Below, piece by piece: positions 1 through 8,253 of a DNA stretch of 25,237 nt; position 1 is the stretch's first letter, and every line of letters begins with the position of its first letter. The translations under genes and the position numbers were made by a program. This DNA is from JAGLCY01 sp965369705 (GTDB lineage Bacteria > Krumholzibacteriota > Krumholzibacteriia > LZORAL124-64-63). The notes beneath the pieces are model-generated. The model was not told the origin of the DNA. It saw nothing but the letters and a program-made list of their open reading frames with translations, and ran no database searches. Location: NCBI GenBank assembly GCA_965369705.1, contig CBDURF010000034.1:1-25237 (forward strand), given 5' to 3'.

Positions 1-316
1 GTGTTTTCTCAAGCGTGTCGCTGATTTTCAAGTCCCCGACATCCATGAGAACAAGATGCTCGTGGGATTGAGTTACAGGATAGCGATAGAGATCTCTTCG
101 TATCTCGGTCGGCGCAAAACGGGCACCGAGACGGCCGCGATTGCGAGAAATCCCCTCATCTTGCGGACATCCCAATATGACAACCTGCGCGGTTGAATAT
201 TGTTCGACATCACGGAGGACGATGTCCCCGAACCTGATGTCATTGGGGTCGTTTCGGGTGTAGAAAACCTCATCTTCTACAGGGATAACATGATCCATTG
301 CCTTTGCCGCTTTCAT
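1..316 (-). CDS. Ureohydrolase family protein (arginase/agmatinase/formiminoglutamase-like), N-terminal part
   Basis: The reading frame is open from an ATG at 316 (MKAAKAMDH) to the left window edge, so only about 105 N-terminal residues are present. A second ATG lies at 298. The stretch VVILGCPQDEGISRNRGR followed by LGARFAPTEIRRDLYRY matches the N-terminal strand and the 'G-P-x-D-E-G-x-x-R-N-G-G-R-x-G-A-x-x-x-P-x-x-I-R' signature of arginase/agmatinase/formiminoglutamase enzymes, which hydrolyse guanidino or formimino groups with a binuclear manganese centre. The metal-binding motifs (GGDH, DAHxD) would lie beyond the edge, so substrate cannot be assigned and activity cannot be judged. No strong Shine-Dalgarno is visible before either start. 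The gene lies in the lower-GC stretch with the next two genes and in the same orientation. An arginine-catabolic link with rocD at the far end of the window is possible but unproven. Confidence 0.7.
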   Translation of the reverse strand, partial: MKAAKAMDHVIPVEDEVFYTRNDPNDIRFGDIVLRDVEQYSTAQVVILGCPQDEGISRNRGRLGARFAPTEIRRDLYRYPVTQSHEHLVLMDVGDLKISDTLEKT

Positions 317-326
317 CGAATGGTCC

Positions 327-378
327 GTCCAACCTTGGCTTCAAAACCCTTATGTCTGTGTGAAAACTCCTGTTAGGC
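327..378 (-). other. Candidate attC-like element between ureohydrolase and DUF998 genes
   Basis: Read on the minus strand, GCCTAAC (378-372) lies just after the DUF998 stop and GTTGGAC (333-327) lies about 10 bases before the next start codon. Both fit the integron recombination-core consensus RYYYAAC ... GTTRRRY. An inner TTCA/TGAA pair is present. The element is short (52 bp) and its inner arms pair poorly, so this is a weak candidate only. Confidence 0.2.
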
Positions 379-384
379 AAGGCA

Positions 385-1059
385 CTATTCAGTAATCCCC
401 TGCCCCACACTGAGAATCTCCTGGTTCCCGCCCTTTAACAAACCCGCAAAACCATAGCTCAAATAGACAAACCAGACCGACCAGCCAAGATGAAAGAACC
501 GTTGCTTTAGGCCGGAAAAGTTCTCCAACGCCTCGGGGAAAAATGCCAAAAAACCCAACAACATAATGAGAAAACTGAGGACTGACATTAGCTTGATTCC
601 GGCCAAGGGCCGCACTCCCCTCCAGAAGACGAAACCAAGCAATGGAGACAGCACCAAGAGAATTGAGGGTAGTCCAAATATCCAATGCAGTTCAAGGGGC
701 AAAGGAAAGATTGCCGCGCCGGCAATTGAAAACGAGTAGGACAGAATGATCAGCACCGGGGTTGAATTTATTCGGGCGTCCCTGCAAGCACCGTACAAAC
801 CCACGACAAACAAGAGACTTAAAATGGAGCACAAGACGAGTCCGGCGGTAAAGACATGTTGGGTCCGGGTTCCGACAGCTCCCAATTCACTAACCAATCT
901 AGATATGTGGTTGTATTCCCCAAGCAAGGTTCCGCAAAGAACGGTGGTAGCCCAAAAAACGACGGGGATACTACGCCCTGAATATATGAGTTGTTTTTGA
1001 ATGGCTTTCAATTTGTGGGCCTTCACACTATTGGTCGTCCCACCAATGAACCCCTGCAC
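385..1059 (-). CDS. DUF998 family membrane protein
   Basis: This 224-residue protein is strongly hydrophobic, with about six predicted membrane helices. The loop after the first helix reads LLGEYNHISRLVSELGA; a '[DE]YNHIS..ISELGA' loop is the typical mark of the DUF998 family, whose biochemical role is unknown. The start used is GTG at 1059. An ATG at 1072 is out of frame and there is no obvious ribosome-binding site, so the true start may lie slightly inside. The stop is TAG. The gene sits alone between short non-coding stretches, in the same direction as the ureohydrolase and the methyltransferase, and its base composition is visibly lower in GC than the genes from murA onward. It may have been acquired. 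Confidence 0.7.
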   Translation of the reverse strand: MQGFIGGTTNSVKAHKLKAIQKQLIYSGRSIPVVFWATTVLCGTLLGEYNHISRLVSELGAVGTRTQHVFTAGLVLCSILSLLFVVGLYGACRDARINSTPVLIILSYSFSIAGAAIFPLPLELHWIFGLPSILLVLSPLLGFVFWRGVRPLAGIKLMSVLSFLIMLLGFLAFFPEALENFSGLKQRFFHLGWSVWFVYLSYGFAGLLKGGNQEILSVGQGITE

Positions 1060-1100
1060 CTGCGGACTTCATAGCCAATTGGTCCTGCCTGGACATTATG

Positions 1101-1115
1101 ACTTCCCCTGCAAGC
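1101..1115 (-). repeat. 15-bp repeat copy A upstream of the DUF998 gene
   Basis: On the minus strand this reads GCTTGCAGGGGAAGT. It differs from copy B (1930-1944) at two positions. It can fold as a GCTT/AAGT stem around a GCAGGGG loop. The shorter core GCTTGCAGG occurs a third time inside the DUF998 gene at 781-789. Confidence 0.4.
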
Positions 1116-1160
1116 GTTTATCGGCTGCGACACCGAATGGTCCCTGCACAGCCCGCAATT

Positions 1161-1895
1161 TTATTCGCAATTTTCCAGAACGTAGATAACCCATGGGGCT
1201 ATCACAGTCTCACTCAACCATGTATAGGGTTCATCCTGAGAAGCCAGCGGCCAGTAGACCTTAACCGATTTCAGCCCTGCACGCTTATACACCTCCATGT
1301 AGTCCGCGTTAGACCAAATAATGTCCTCGACAGGTCGGCTGTCCTCCACGTCGAGCATCACAATTCGCACTTTGTCCCCGCTCACTGCCGTGCGGTTCTC
1401 AGGGAAATTTTTCGTCGAAAATGACGCCCATTCATTAACGTAGATTTCCGGGGACGAAACAAGACTAACGATACGGCCGCCGTCCTTCAGCAATTGCTTC
1501 AAGGACCGGAATAGTGAAACCTTTTTGTCCATGGTGGGAATATTGTCAAAAGTAAACACGGATAACACGAGGTCATATGAGGCAGCCGCAATTTCGCCAA
1601 GATCACCGTCGGTCACAAGGCGATATTCACCCTCCGAATCCCGAACGCGGGCCTGAACAAGCATTTGCTCCGCAATATCGACCCCAACGACAGATTCAAA
1701 ACCCAACTTCGTCAAAAACCGGGTTGAACGACCAGTTCCACACCCGAAGTCCAATGCACTGGTACCATTGACATGTTCACCGATTATTTTCGGCAGATCC
1801 CGGTAGGCCAAGTAATAGGTCCCAGGGAATTCGAGAGCGGCATAGGCGTCCGCGCGCGTACTGTCCCCGTAAACGTTAAAGAATTTTGAGCACAT
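1161..1895 (-). CDS. Class I SAM-dependent methyltransferase, substrate unknown
   Basis: This 244-residue protein has a Rossmann-type methyltransferase core. Motif I is DFGCGTGRS at residues 49-57, followed by the acidic end of strand beta-2 (VVGVDIAEQML, Asp73) and a motif around YDLVLSVFTFDNIP that matches the usual beta-4 region. It belongs to the broad Methyltransf_11/25 group, so it transfers a methyl group from S-adenosylmethionine to an unidentified small molecule or other acceptor. The start at 1895 is supported by GGAGG seven bases upstream, and the stop is TAA. It stands alone between short gaps, in the same low-GC stretch and orientation as DUF998. The context gives no substrate clue. 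Confidence 0.85.
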   Translation of the reverse strand: MCSKFFNVYGDSTRADAYAALEFPGTYYLAYRDLPKIIGEHVNGTSALDFGCGTGRSTRFLTKLGFESVVGVDIAEQMLVQARVRDSEGEYRLVTDGDLGEIAAASYDLVLSVFTFDNIPTMDKKVSLFRSLKQLLKDGGRIVSLVSSPEIYVNEWASFSTKNFPENRTAVSGDKVRIVMLDVEDSRPVEDIIWSNADYMEVYKRAGLKSVKVYWPLASQDEPYTWLSETVIAPWVIYVLENCE

Positions 1896-1929
1896 TCAGC
1901 GCCTCCAAATCCTTAACACAGCTAAATTG

Positions 1930-1944
1930 GCTTCACCTGCAAGC
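1930..1944 (-). repeat. 15-bp repeat copy B upstream of the methyltransferase gene
   Basis: On the minus strand this reads GCTTGCAGGTGAAGC and begins about 35 bases upstream of the methyltransferase ATG; copy A begins about 42 bases upstream of the DUF998 start. The GCTT/AAGC stem is kept in both copies, with a G-C pair here replaced by a G-U pair in copy A. It is followed by GTTAAGG, one base off the integron core consensus GTTRRRY. Confidence 0.4.
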
Positions 1945-2041
1945 ATGGCTGGCCCGGCATGTGCGTCCGTACAAGACGTGACAGGCACGATCGTCTGGTC
2001 CACGCCCTTGGTAGCGGATCTGACCGGGGTGGAACCCCGCG

Positions 2042-3298
2042 CTAATCGCTTTCTCTACGGATCTTCGCGCCCAAGGCCGCCAACCGTTCCTCGATACGCT
2101 CGTAGCCCCGGTCGATGTGGTAGACCCGGTTGACGGTGGTGGTGCCGTGAGCCGCGCAACCGGCAATCACCAGGGCGGCCGAGGCGCGCAGATCCGTTGC
2201 CATCACCGGGGCGCCCATCAGATTATCCACGCCGAACACCGTGGCGCGGGCGCCGTCCAGGCGAATGTCCGCTCCCAGGCGCTTCAGTTCAGCCACGTGG
2301 GTGAAGCGGTCGGTGTATATGGTTTCGGTGATAAAACTCGTTCCATCGGCCAGACAGCAGGCCGCCATGACCTGTGCCTGCATGTCCGTGGGAAAACCCG
2401 GGTAGGGCCTGGTGACCACCTCGACCGGTTGCGGACGATCGGACGACACGATGGTCAATGCCGTATCGTTCTCGGAAATTTCGCAACCCATATCCTGCAG
2501 CACCGAGGTCACCGGCCGCAAGTGCTCCGGATCGACGCCCAGCAGCTTGACCTTGCCTCCCGCCAGCGCCACTCCGGCCATGAAGGTGCCGGCCTCGATC
2601 CTGTCCGCCATCACCCAGTGTTCCAGGGGGCGGATTTCCGCAACGCCGGTCACCCGCAAGGTGGTGGTGCCCACACCCTCGATCACGGCCCCGGCGGCAA
2701 CCAGCGCTTCAGCCAGCTGCGTGACCTCCGGTTCCACCGCGCAGTTCTCCAGCATCGACTCGCCCGCGGCGAGCACGGCGGCCATCAATATGTTGCAGGT
2801 CCCACCCACCGACGAGGGCTCGAACCGGAAACGCCCCCCCGCCAAACGCCCCTCGGAGCGGCCCAGGATGTATCCCTCGTCGAGTTCGATGGTCGCTCCC
2901 AGCGCGGCCAGGCCCTCCAGGTGCAGGTTCACCGGCCGCGGGCCCCAGGCACAGCCGCCGGGCAAAGAGACGCGGGCCTTGCCCATGGAGGCCAGCAGCG
3001 GCCCCAGCACGTAGATGCTCGCCCGCATCTTCCGTACCAGGTCGTAGGGCGCCTCGGATCCCGTCAGGTCGGACGTATCGATGGTCAGGCGGTGGTTGTC
3101 CAGGCGACAACGGGCGCCCAGGCCCTCGACAATGGTCATGAAGAAGCGTACGTCCTGCAGATCGGGCACGTTGTCGATCACCGACTCGCCTCGGGCCAGC
3201 AGGGCGGCGGCCATCAGGGGCAGGACGGCGTTCTTGGCGCCACCGATCACGATTTCCCCCTCAAGGGGAGTCGGGCCTTCAATCACGAACCTATCCAC
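2042..3298 (-). CDS. murA: UDP-N-acetylglucosamine 1-carboxyvinyltransferase MurA
   Basis: MurA transfers enolpyruvate from phosphoenolpyruvate to UDP-N-acetylglucosamine, the first committed cytoplasmic step of peptidoglycan synthesis. The 418-residue length is normal for the family. The N-terminal GGAKNAVLPLMAA carries the conserved Lys22-Asn23 pair, and the active-site loop LPGGCAWGPRPVNLH carries the catalytic cysteine at 116. The cysteine form is the one normally sensitive to fosfomycin, unlike the aspartate form. The frame covers both inverted alpha/beta domains, ending with ATDLRASAALVIAG and the C-terminal HIDRGYERIEERLAALGA. The start overlaps the end of prmC by 8 bp, which suggests translational coupling at the end of the prfA-prmC-murA unit. 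The stop is TAG. GC content is much higher than in the genes to its left. Confidence 0.97.
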   Translation of the reverse strand: MDRFVIEGPTPLEGEIVIGGAKNAVLPLMAAALLARGESVIDNVPDLQDVRFFMTIVEGLGARCRLDNHRLTIDTSDLTGSEAPYDLVRKMRASIYVLGPLLASMGKARVSLPGGCAWGPRPVNLHLEGLAALGATIELDEGYILGRSEGRLAGGRFRFEPSSVGGTCNILMAAVLAAGESMLENCAVEPEVTQLAEALVAAGAVIEGVGTTTLRVTGVAEIRPLEHWVMADRIEAGTFMAGVALAGGKVKLLGVDPEHLRPVTSVLQDMGCEISENDTALTIVSSDRPQPVEVVTRPYPGFPTDMQAQVMAACCLADGTSFITETIYTDRFTHVAELKRLGADIRLDGARATVFGVDNLMGAPVMATDLRASAALVIAGCAAHGTTTVNRVYHIDRGYERIEERLAALGAKIRRESD

Positions 3299-4199
3299 GC
3301 TGTTCCTCCGGTGCTGCGGACCGGGCGGTCACCACCCGGTCCCTGTCTGCATAATCCCTGATCACCCTGATATCCACCATCCCCGAGGCGGAAAAGATGT
3401 CCTCCACCTCGCGGCCTTGTTCGTCGCCGATCTCGACCGCGACGTGGCCTCCTGGACGCAGCCAGACGCCCAGCCCCGAGGCCAGGGCACGGAAGAATAC
3501 CAGGCCGTCCTCCCCGCCGTTCAAGGCTTCCATCGGGTCATGCTCGGAAACCTCGGCGGCCAGCCCCGGGATGTCCGCTTCGCGAATATAGGGTGGATTG
3601 CTGACCACCAGATCGACCTGGCCCTTCAGATGGGCCGGCAACGGGTCGAACCGGTTGCCCGGCAGGACATGAACCCGGGGATCGACACCCAGGGTGTGGG
3701 CGTTGTGTTTGGTCAACTGGACGGCGGCGGGGTTGACGTCGGTGGCGTAGACGGTAAGGCGCGGCACGTCCAAGGCCATGGAAATGCCGATGACGCCCGT
3801 GCCGCAGCCGATTTCCACCGCCACCGGAGCCAGCAGCCGCCGGTCCGGCGGGGCCAGCAGGGCGACCGCCTCTTCGACAAGTCGCTCGGTCTCCGGCCGT
3901 GGGATGAACACGCCCGGCTCGACCTTGAATACCCTTGAGTAGAACTCGGTCTCGCCGAGGATCTGCTGCAGGGGTTCGCCCCCTGCCCGCCGGCGCACCA
4001 GGTCGCGGTAGTGATCGAGTTCGGCGCCCAGGACGGGGCGGTCATGCTGGAAGAAGAGTTCGATGCGCGACAGCCCCAGCACATCCGCCAGCAGCCGCTC
4101 GGCGTTCAGCTTGGCGGATTCCACGCCCTTGCCGTCCAGGTACTCGCTGGTCACCTGGATCAGTTCCCGGATGGTCTTGTTGGGGCTCGCACTGTTCAT
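3291..4199 (-). CDS. prmC: Peptide chain release factor N5-glutamine methyltransferase PrmC (HemK)
   Basis: PrmC methylates the glutamine of the GGQ motif of release factors RF1 and RF2, raising their peptide-release activity. The protein has the N-terminal helical domain and a SAM-binding domain: EIGCGTGVIG at about residues 129-138 is motif I, and VSNPPYIREAD (NPPY near 201-204) is the catalytic glutamine-binding motif. IPRPETE, a family hallmark linking the two domains, is present near residue 99. I use ATG at 4199; a TTG at 4205 would add two residues. The gene follows prfA, its substrate, by 22 bp and overlaps murA by 8 bp, so it sits in one operon. The stop is TAG. Length (302 aa) is slightly above the usual 280-290. 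Confidence 0.95.
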   Translation of the reverse strand: MNSASPNKTIRELIQVTSEYLDGKGVESAKLNAERLLADVLGLSRIELFFQHDRPVLGAELDHYRDLVRRRAGGEPLQQILGETEFYSRVFKVEPGVFIPRPETERLVEEAVALLAPPDRRLLAPVAVEIGCGTGVIGISMALDVPRLTVYATDVNPAAVQLTKHNAHTLGVDPRVHVLPGNRFDPLPAHLKGQVDLVVSNPPYIREADIPGLAAEVSEHDPMEALNGGEDGLVFFRALASGLGVWLRPGGHVAVEIGDEQGREVEDIFSASGMVDIRVIRDYADRDRVVTARSAAPEEQRG

Positions 4200-4221
4200 G
4201 GACAATCCACAAATGAGGTCG

Positions 4222-5295
4222 TCAATCGCTGCGGGTGGCGGCCAGGGCCTCCTCCCGCCGGTAAGTCAGGATGGCGTTTACCACCTCGTCGAGGTCACCG
4301 GCCATGATGGCGTCCAGACTGTGCAGGGTCAACCCGATGCGGTGGTCGGTGACCCGGCTCTGGGGAAAGTTGTAGGTGCGGATCTTGGCGCTGCGGTCCC
4401 CGGTGCCGACCTGGCTCTTGCGTTCGGCGGCGATCTCCGCCTCCTGCTCCATGATCGCCCGCTCCAGCAGCCGCGAACGCAGAACATTCATGGCCTTGGC
4501 CTTGTTCTTGTGCTGGGATTTCTCATCCTGGCACTGCACGACCACCCCCGTCGGAACGTGCGTGATGCGCACGGCGCTGTCGGTGGTGTTGACCGACTGG
4601 CCGCCGGGACCCTGGGCGCGGTACACATCGATGCGCAGGTCCTCGGGCTTTATTTCGATGTCGACTTCCTCGGCCTCGGGCAACACCGCCACGGTCACGG
4701 CGGAGGTGTGGATACGTCCCTGGCTCTCGGTGGCCGGCACGCGCTGCACGCGGTGCACTCCGCTTTCCCAGCGCAGCATGCCGAAGGCGCCGTCGCCGCG
4801 CACGGCGTAGATCACTTCCTTGAAGCCGCCGGACGTCCCTTCGGTGGCATCGATCATCTCGGTCTTCCAGCCCTGTTTCTCGGCGTAACGAAGATACATG
4901 CGGGAGATTTCCTCGGCGAAAAGGGCCGCCTCGTCCCCGCCGGTGCCGGCGCGCACTTCGAGGATGGCGTCGCGGTCGTCGTTGGGATCGTGGGGCAACA
5001 GGACGGATTCCAACTTTTCAGCCGCCAGGTCGAGAGCGGGATCGAGCGTGGCGAGTTCGTCATTGACCATCTCCACCATTTCGGGATCGCTCTCGGACTT
5101 CAGCAGTTCGCGGTTGTCCTCGACCTGCTGCTGGAGCTCCAGCCATCTCTCCCCGACTTCCAGCTGTTTGCGCACCCGGGCATGCTCGCGGGTCAGTTTC
5201 CGGTACTCGCTCTGATCATTGAGGGCGGCCGGGTCGGACAGCTTTTCTCCCAGCTGGGCATACTTGTCGCGAAGCTTGATGACGTTGGCTTTCAA
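4222..5295 (-). CDS. prfA: Peptide chain release factor 1 (RF1)
   Basis: RF1 reads UAA and UAG stop codons in the ribosomal A site and triggers peptidyl-tRNA hydrolysis. The stop-recognition tripeptide PAT is at residues 187-189 (HRVQRVPATESQGRIHTS), which marks RF1 rather than RF2 (SPF). The catalytic GGQ is at 231-233 (RAQGPGGQSVNTTDSAV). The 357-residue length is typical. The only reasonable start is TTG at 5295, which overlaps the DUF1385 stop in the string TTGA and has GGAGG about nine bases upstream, so translation is probably coupled to the gene before it. Its presence means UAG is efficiently terminated in this organism, which matters for the amber codon in rho. The stop is TGA. Confidence 0.96.
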   Translation of the reverse strand: MKANVIKLRDKYAQLGEKLSDPAALNDQSEYRKLTREHARVRKQLEVGERWLELQQQVEDNRELLKSESDPEMVEMVNDELATLDPALDLAAEKLESVLLPHDPNDDRDAILEVRAGTGGDEAALFAEEISRMYLRYAEKQGWKTEMIDATEGTSGGFKEVIYAVRGDGAFGMLRWESGVHRVQRVPATESQGRIHTSAVTVAVLPEAEEVDIEIKPEDLRIDVYRAQGPGGQSVNTTDSAVRITHVPTGVVVQCQDEKSQHKNKAKAMNVLRSRLLERAIMEQEAEIAAERKSQVGTGDRSAKIRTYNFPQSRVTDHRIGLTLHSLDAIMAGDLDEVVNAILTYRREEALAATRSD

Positions 5296-6338
5296 GCCGT
5301 CGCTCCTCCTTCTTCCACCGGGACATCATCGGGAATATCGTAATACGTCCGCTCCTTGAAGTCATCGGCTTCCGGGGTCAGTACGGCCCGCAGGGCAGCC
5401 ATGCCCACCGTCAACTGGTCGTCGTCCGGCTCGCTGGTGGTGATCTTCTGCATCATCAAGCCGGGAAAGATGAACGGCTTGATCAGCAATGATTTGGCAA
5501 ATTTCCCCGACAGCTTGATGGCCTCGTAGGCCAGCCCGCCGATCAAGGGCACGAAGGCCAACCGTTCCAGCCTGTCCACGATGGATTCGGGCCGTCCCAG
5601 GAAGGAAAACACCACGATCGAGATCAGCATGACGAAGAACAGGAAACTGGTGCCGCACCGCGGATGGAGGGTCGTGAAGGGGCGAGCGCCGTCGGCATCG
5701 AGGGAACGGCCGTTTTCGAAGGCGTGGATGCTCTTGTGTTCGGCGCCGTGGTACTCGAAGACCCGCGCCATGTCCGGCAGCTTGCTCACGGCCCACAGGT
5801 AGAGAACGAACATGAGCACGCGGAAGAATCCGTCCACCATGTTCCACACGACGCTGCCCTCCCCCTCGGCGACCACCAGGTCGGTCAGGATGATGGGCAG
5901 GTAGAAGAACAGCCCCATGCTCAGCACGAAGGAGAAGGCAACCGTGCCCCACATCAGAACCGAGTCCCAGAACGAACTCTTCTTCTGATCGACACGGTCC
6001 TCGCTTGTCGCCTGGTCCGCCGAGAACATCAGGGCGTCGATGCCCAGAGCCATGCTCTCGATCAGGTGGATGCCCCCGCGCAACACCGGAATGTTCAGGA
6101 ACGGCAGCTTCCGCATGACGCTCTTGAAGGACTTCTTGCGGATCACGATGCGTTTGTCGGGTGTACGCACGGCCATGGCCATGTAGGCCGGACTGCGCAT
6201 CATCACGCCCTCGATGAGGGCCTGTCCGCCGACCGCCAGATCCATCTGCCGGGCATCAGCGGCTTCGACCCGGTCGGGGTCGCGGGCCGGGTCCCGGCCT
6301 TCGTCGGAAATCCTGGTTTCAGTTGCAGATTCGTTCAT
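5292..6338 (-). CDS. DUF1385 family membrane protein (YqhQ-like)
   Basis: This 348-residue protein carries the signatures of the DUF1385 family: GGQALIEGVMMRSP at residues 37-50, VLRGGIHLIESMALG at about 85-99, EYHGAEHKSIHAFENG at 195-210, and HPRCGTSFLFFVMLI after it. Two or more hydrophobic stretches (about 130-156, 166-186, 225-245) are membrane segments. Biochemical function is unknown; the invariant His/Glu residues of the EYHGAEHK motif suggest metal binding (inference). The position between rpmE and prfA is conserved in many bacteria. The start ATG at 6338 has AAGAG upstream. It overlaps prfA by 4 bp, and the terminator at 6407-6444 separates it from rpmE. Confidence 0.9.
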   Translation of the reverse strand: MNESATETRISDEGRDPARDPDRVEAADARQMDLAVGGQALIEGVMMRSPAYMAMAVRTPDKRIVIRKKSFKSVMRKLPFLNIPVLRGGIHLIESMALGIDALMFSADQATSEDRVDQKKSSFWDSVLMWGTVAFSFVLSMGLFFYLPIILTDLVVAEGEGSVVWNMVDGFFRVLMFVLYLWAVSKLPDMARVFEYHGAEHKSIHAFENGRSLDADGARPFTTLHPRCGTSFLFFVMLISIVVFSFLGRPESIVDRLERLAFVPLIGGLAYEAIKLSGKFAKSLLIKPFIFPGLMMQKITTSEPDDDQLTVGMAALRAVLTPEADDFKERTYYDIPDDVPVEEGGATA

Positions 6339-6406
6339 GTCGTCTCTTTCGAACGAGTTTCCTTGAACCGGACGACCCGCGCCCGTGCAGTCGGGCTACA
6401 GGATAA

Positions 6407-6444
6407 CTAAAAAAGGGCGCCGGGACATCAACCCGGCGCCCTTT
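6407..6444 (-). terminator. Rho-independent terminator after rpmE
   Basis: A perfect 13-bp stem (6412-6424 with 6432-6444, core GGGCGCCGGG / CCCGGCGCCC) with a 7-nt loop is followed on the minus strand by TTTTTT. It lies 60 bases beyond the rpmE stop. It should end the rho-rpmE transcript or attenuate read-through into the DUF1385-prfA-prmC-murA genes. Confidence 0.9.
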
Positions 6445-6504
6445 CTGGACTCTATTCTGAACTTCCAGCCCGGTAGGCCGGGTCCCGTTGTATCCGAACA
6501 GCTC

Positions 6505-6720
6505 CTACTTCTTGCCGTAGGTGGCTTTCTCGTAACGCTTGCGGAAGCGCTCGACGCGGCCAGCGGTGTCAACGATCTTCTGCTGTCCCGTGAAGAAGGG
6601 ATGGCAGTTGGAGCAGATTTCGACGCTGAGCTTGTCCTTGGTCGAACGGGTATGAATCACGTTGCCGCACAGGCAAGTAATGGTGCAGTCCATGTATTTC
6701 GGGTGGATGTTCTTCTTCAT
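6505..6720 (-). CDS. rpmE: 50S ribosomal protein L31, zinc-binding (C+) type
   Basis: This 71-residue protein is a full-length bL31. It bears the zinc-binding cysteines C16, C18 (CLCG), C36 and C39 (CSNCHPFFTG), so it is the zinc-containing C+ paralogue, not the zinc-independent form made under zinc starvation. L31 sits at the subunit bridge between the central protuberance of 50S and the 30S head. The start ATG at 6720 has AAAAGG just upstream; the stop is TAG. It lies 130 bp downstream of rho, the usual neighbour, and is followed by a strong intrinsic terminator. Confidence 0.97.
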   Translation of the reverse strand: MKKNIHPKYMDCTITCLCGNVIHTRSTKDKLSVEICSNCHPFFTGQQKIVDTAGRVERFRKRYEKATYGKK

Positions 6721-6850
6721 GGTCCTTTTAGCCTTTATTCCAAGCAGTTCTCGTCTGGTTCTTCTCGTGGCAGGTTGAGGGCAAAAAGAAATAAGGAATA
6801 TGGCTTATGGCAAGAAAATTTTCCGGTTTCCCGCCCTACCCGGGCCCCTG

Positions 6851-8098
6851 TCAGGCGTTCATGGCACCCAGGAACTGCTCGTTGTCCTTGGTCTTGCTCA
6901 GCTTGTCGATGAGGAATTCCATGGCCTCGATCGGATTGTAATCGCTCAGATACTTGCGCAGGACCCAGATTTTCGCCAGATCCTTGCCCTCAATGAGAAG
7001 CTCCTCCTTGCGGGTGCCCGATTTGAAGATGTCGATGGCCGGATAGACCCTGCGGTCGGCGATCTTGCGGTCCAGGACCAGCTCCATGTTGCCGGTGCCC
7101 TTGAACTCCTCGAAAATCACTTCGTCCATGCGGCTGCCGGTCTCGATCAGGGCCGTGGCGATGATCGTCAGGGACCCGCCGTCCTCGATGTTCCGCGCCG
7201 CGCCGAAGAAGCGTTTGGGTTTCTGCAGGGCGTTCGAGTCGACGCCGCCCGAGAGGATCTTGCCGGAATGCGGCACCACCGCGTTGTGGGCCCGGGCCAG
7301 ACGGGTGATCGAATCCAGAAGGATCACAACGTCCAGGCCGTTCTCGACCTAGCGCCTTGATTTGTCCAACACCATGTTGGCAACCTGAACATGGCGCTCG
7401 GCGGGCTCGTCGAAGGTCGAGCTGACGACTTCGCCGTCCACCGACCGGGCCATGTCCGTCACTTCCTCGGGCCGCTCGTCGATCAACAGTACGATGAGGT
7501 GCACTTCGGGGTGATTGGTGGAGATGGCGTTGGCGATCTTCTGCAGGATCATCGTCTTGCCCGCCCGCGGAGGAGACACGATCAGGCCGCGTTGCCCCTT
7601 GCCGATCGGGCAGAGCAGGTTGATCAAACGGGTGGTCATATTCTTGGAAGTGAGCTCGAGATTGAGGATCTCCTCGGGATACAGGGGAGTCAGGTTGTCG
7701 AAGAGGGTGACTTTTTTCGCGATCTCGGGATCGTTGTAGTTGACCGATTCCACCTTCAACAGGGCGAAATAGCGTTCATTGTCCTTCGGTGGACGCACCT
7801 GGCCGGAAATGGTGTCGCCGGTCTTCAGGTCGAACTTCTTGATCTGGGAAGGCGACAGGTAAATGTCATCGGGACCGGGCAGATAGTTGAACTTCGCCGA
7901 GCGCAGGAAGCCGTATCCCTCGGCCAGCACCTGCAGCACGCCTTCGGCGTAGATCAGACCGTTCTTTTCTGTCTGCCCCTCGAGAATCTTGAAGATGAGT
8001 TCAGACTTGCGAAGGGTGCTGAGCGCCTCGATGTTCATCCCGCGAGCGACACCCACGAGCTCGTGAATGTCCATTTCCTGAAGTTCCTTGATGTCCAT
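6851..8098 (-). pseudogene. rho: Transcription termination factor Rho, frame interrupted by one in-frame TAG
   Basis: The frame encodes a complete Rho of 415 positions, an RNA-dependent hexameric ATPase/translocase that ends transcription. Visible parts are the N-terminal helical region (1-45), the RNA-binding cold-shock-like domain (about 50-120, GYGFLRS and GPDDIYLSPSQIKKF), Walker A PPRAGKT (176-182), LLIDERPEEVTDM (204-216), then Walker B VVILLDSITRLARAHN, the Q-loop (PHSGKILSGGVDSNAL) and the R-loop (EEFKGTGNMEL). Codon 250, at 7349-7351, is TAG where Rho proteins normally have leucine (KSRR-stop-VENG). The two halves, 7349-8098 and 6851-7348, are in the same frame, so this is a nonsense codon and not a frameshift. 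The upstream piece alone lacks Walker B. The start ATG has GAGGAG upstream. Alternatives are a sequencing error, a recent mutation, or read-through. Confidence 0.9.
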
Positions 8099-8253
8099 TA
8101 TGCTCCTCGAACCTGACAGTTGGGTAAGGTGATTGTGGCAGAGACCGGGCGTGCTGTGGCAGCCCGAATGAAGGGGAAGAATTCCCTGAAAAAAGTGTGA
8201 TGGTTCCCCTGGGTAATGCGGTGCGGGCTCTCGGGCCCTGTATAGGTATGACC

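Noticed and set aside
2025..2039. Terminator after murA (CGGGGT-GGA-ACCCCG)
   Set aside because: The stem is 6 bp with a 3-nt loop and no T-tract.
2117..3361. Long plus-strand frame opposite murA
   Set aside because: Gly/His/Gln-rich shadow of a strongly conserved gene in high-GC DNA.
4063..5343. Long plus-strand frame opposite prfA
   Set aside because: Shadow of prfA; no family resemblance.
7349..7351. Pyrrolysine or other genome-wide UAG recoding
   Set aside because: Seven other genes end in TAG, RF1 is encoded, and leucine is expected at this site.
6851..8098. Frameshift in rho
   Set aside because: Both halves are in the same reading frame; the interruption is a single TAG codon.
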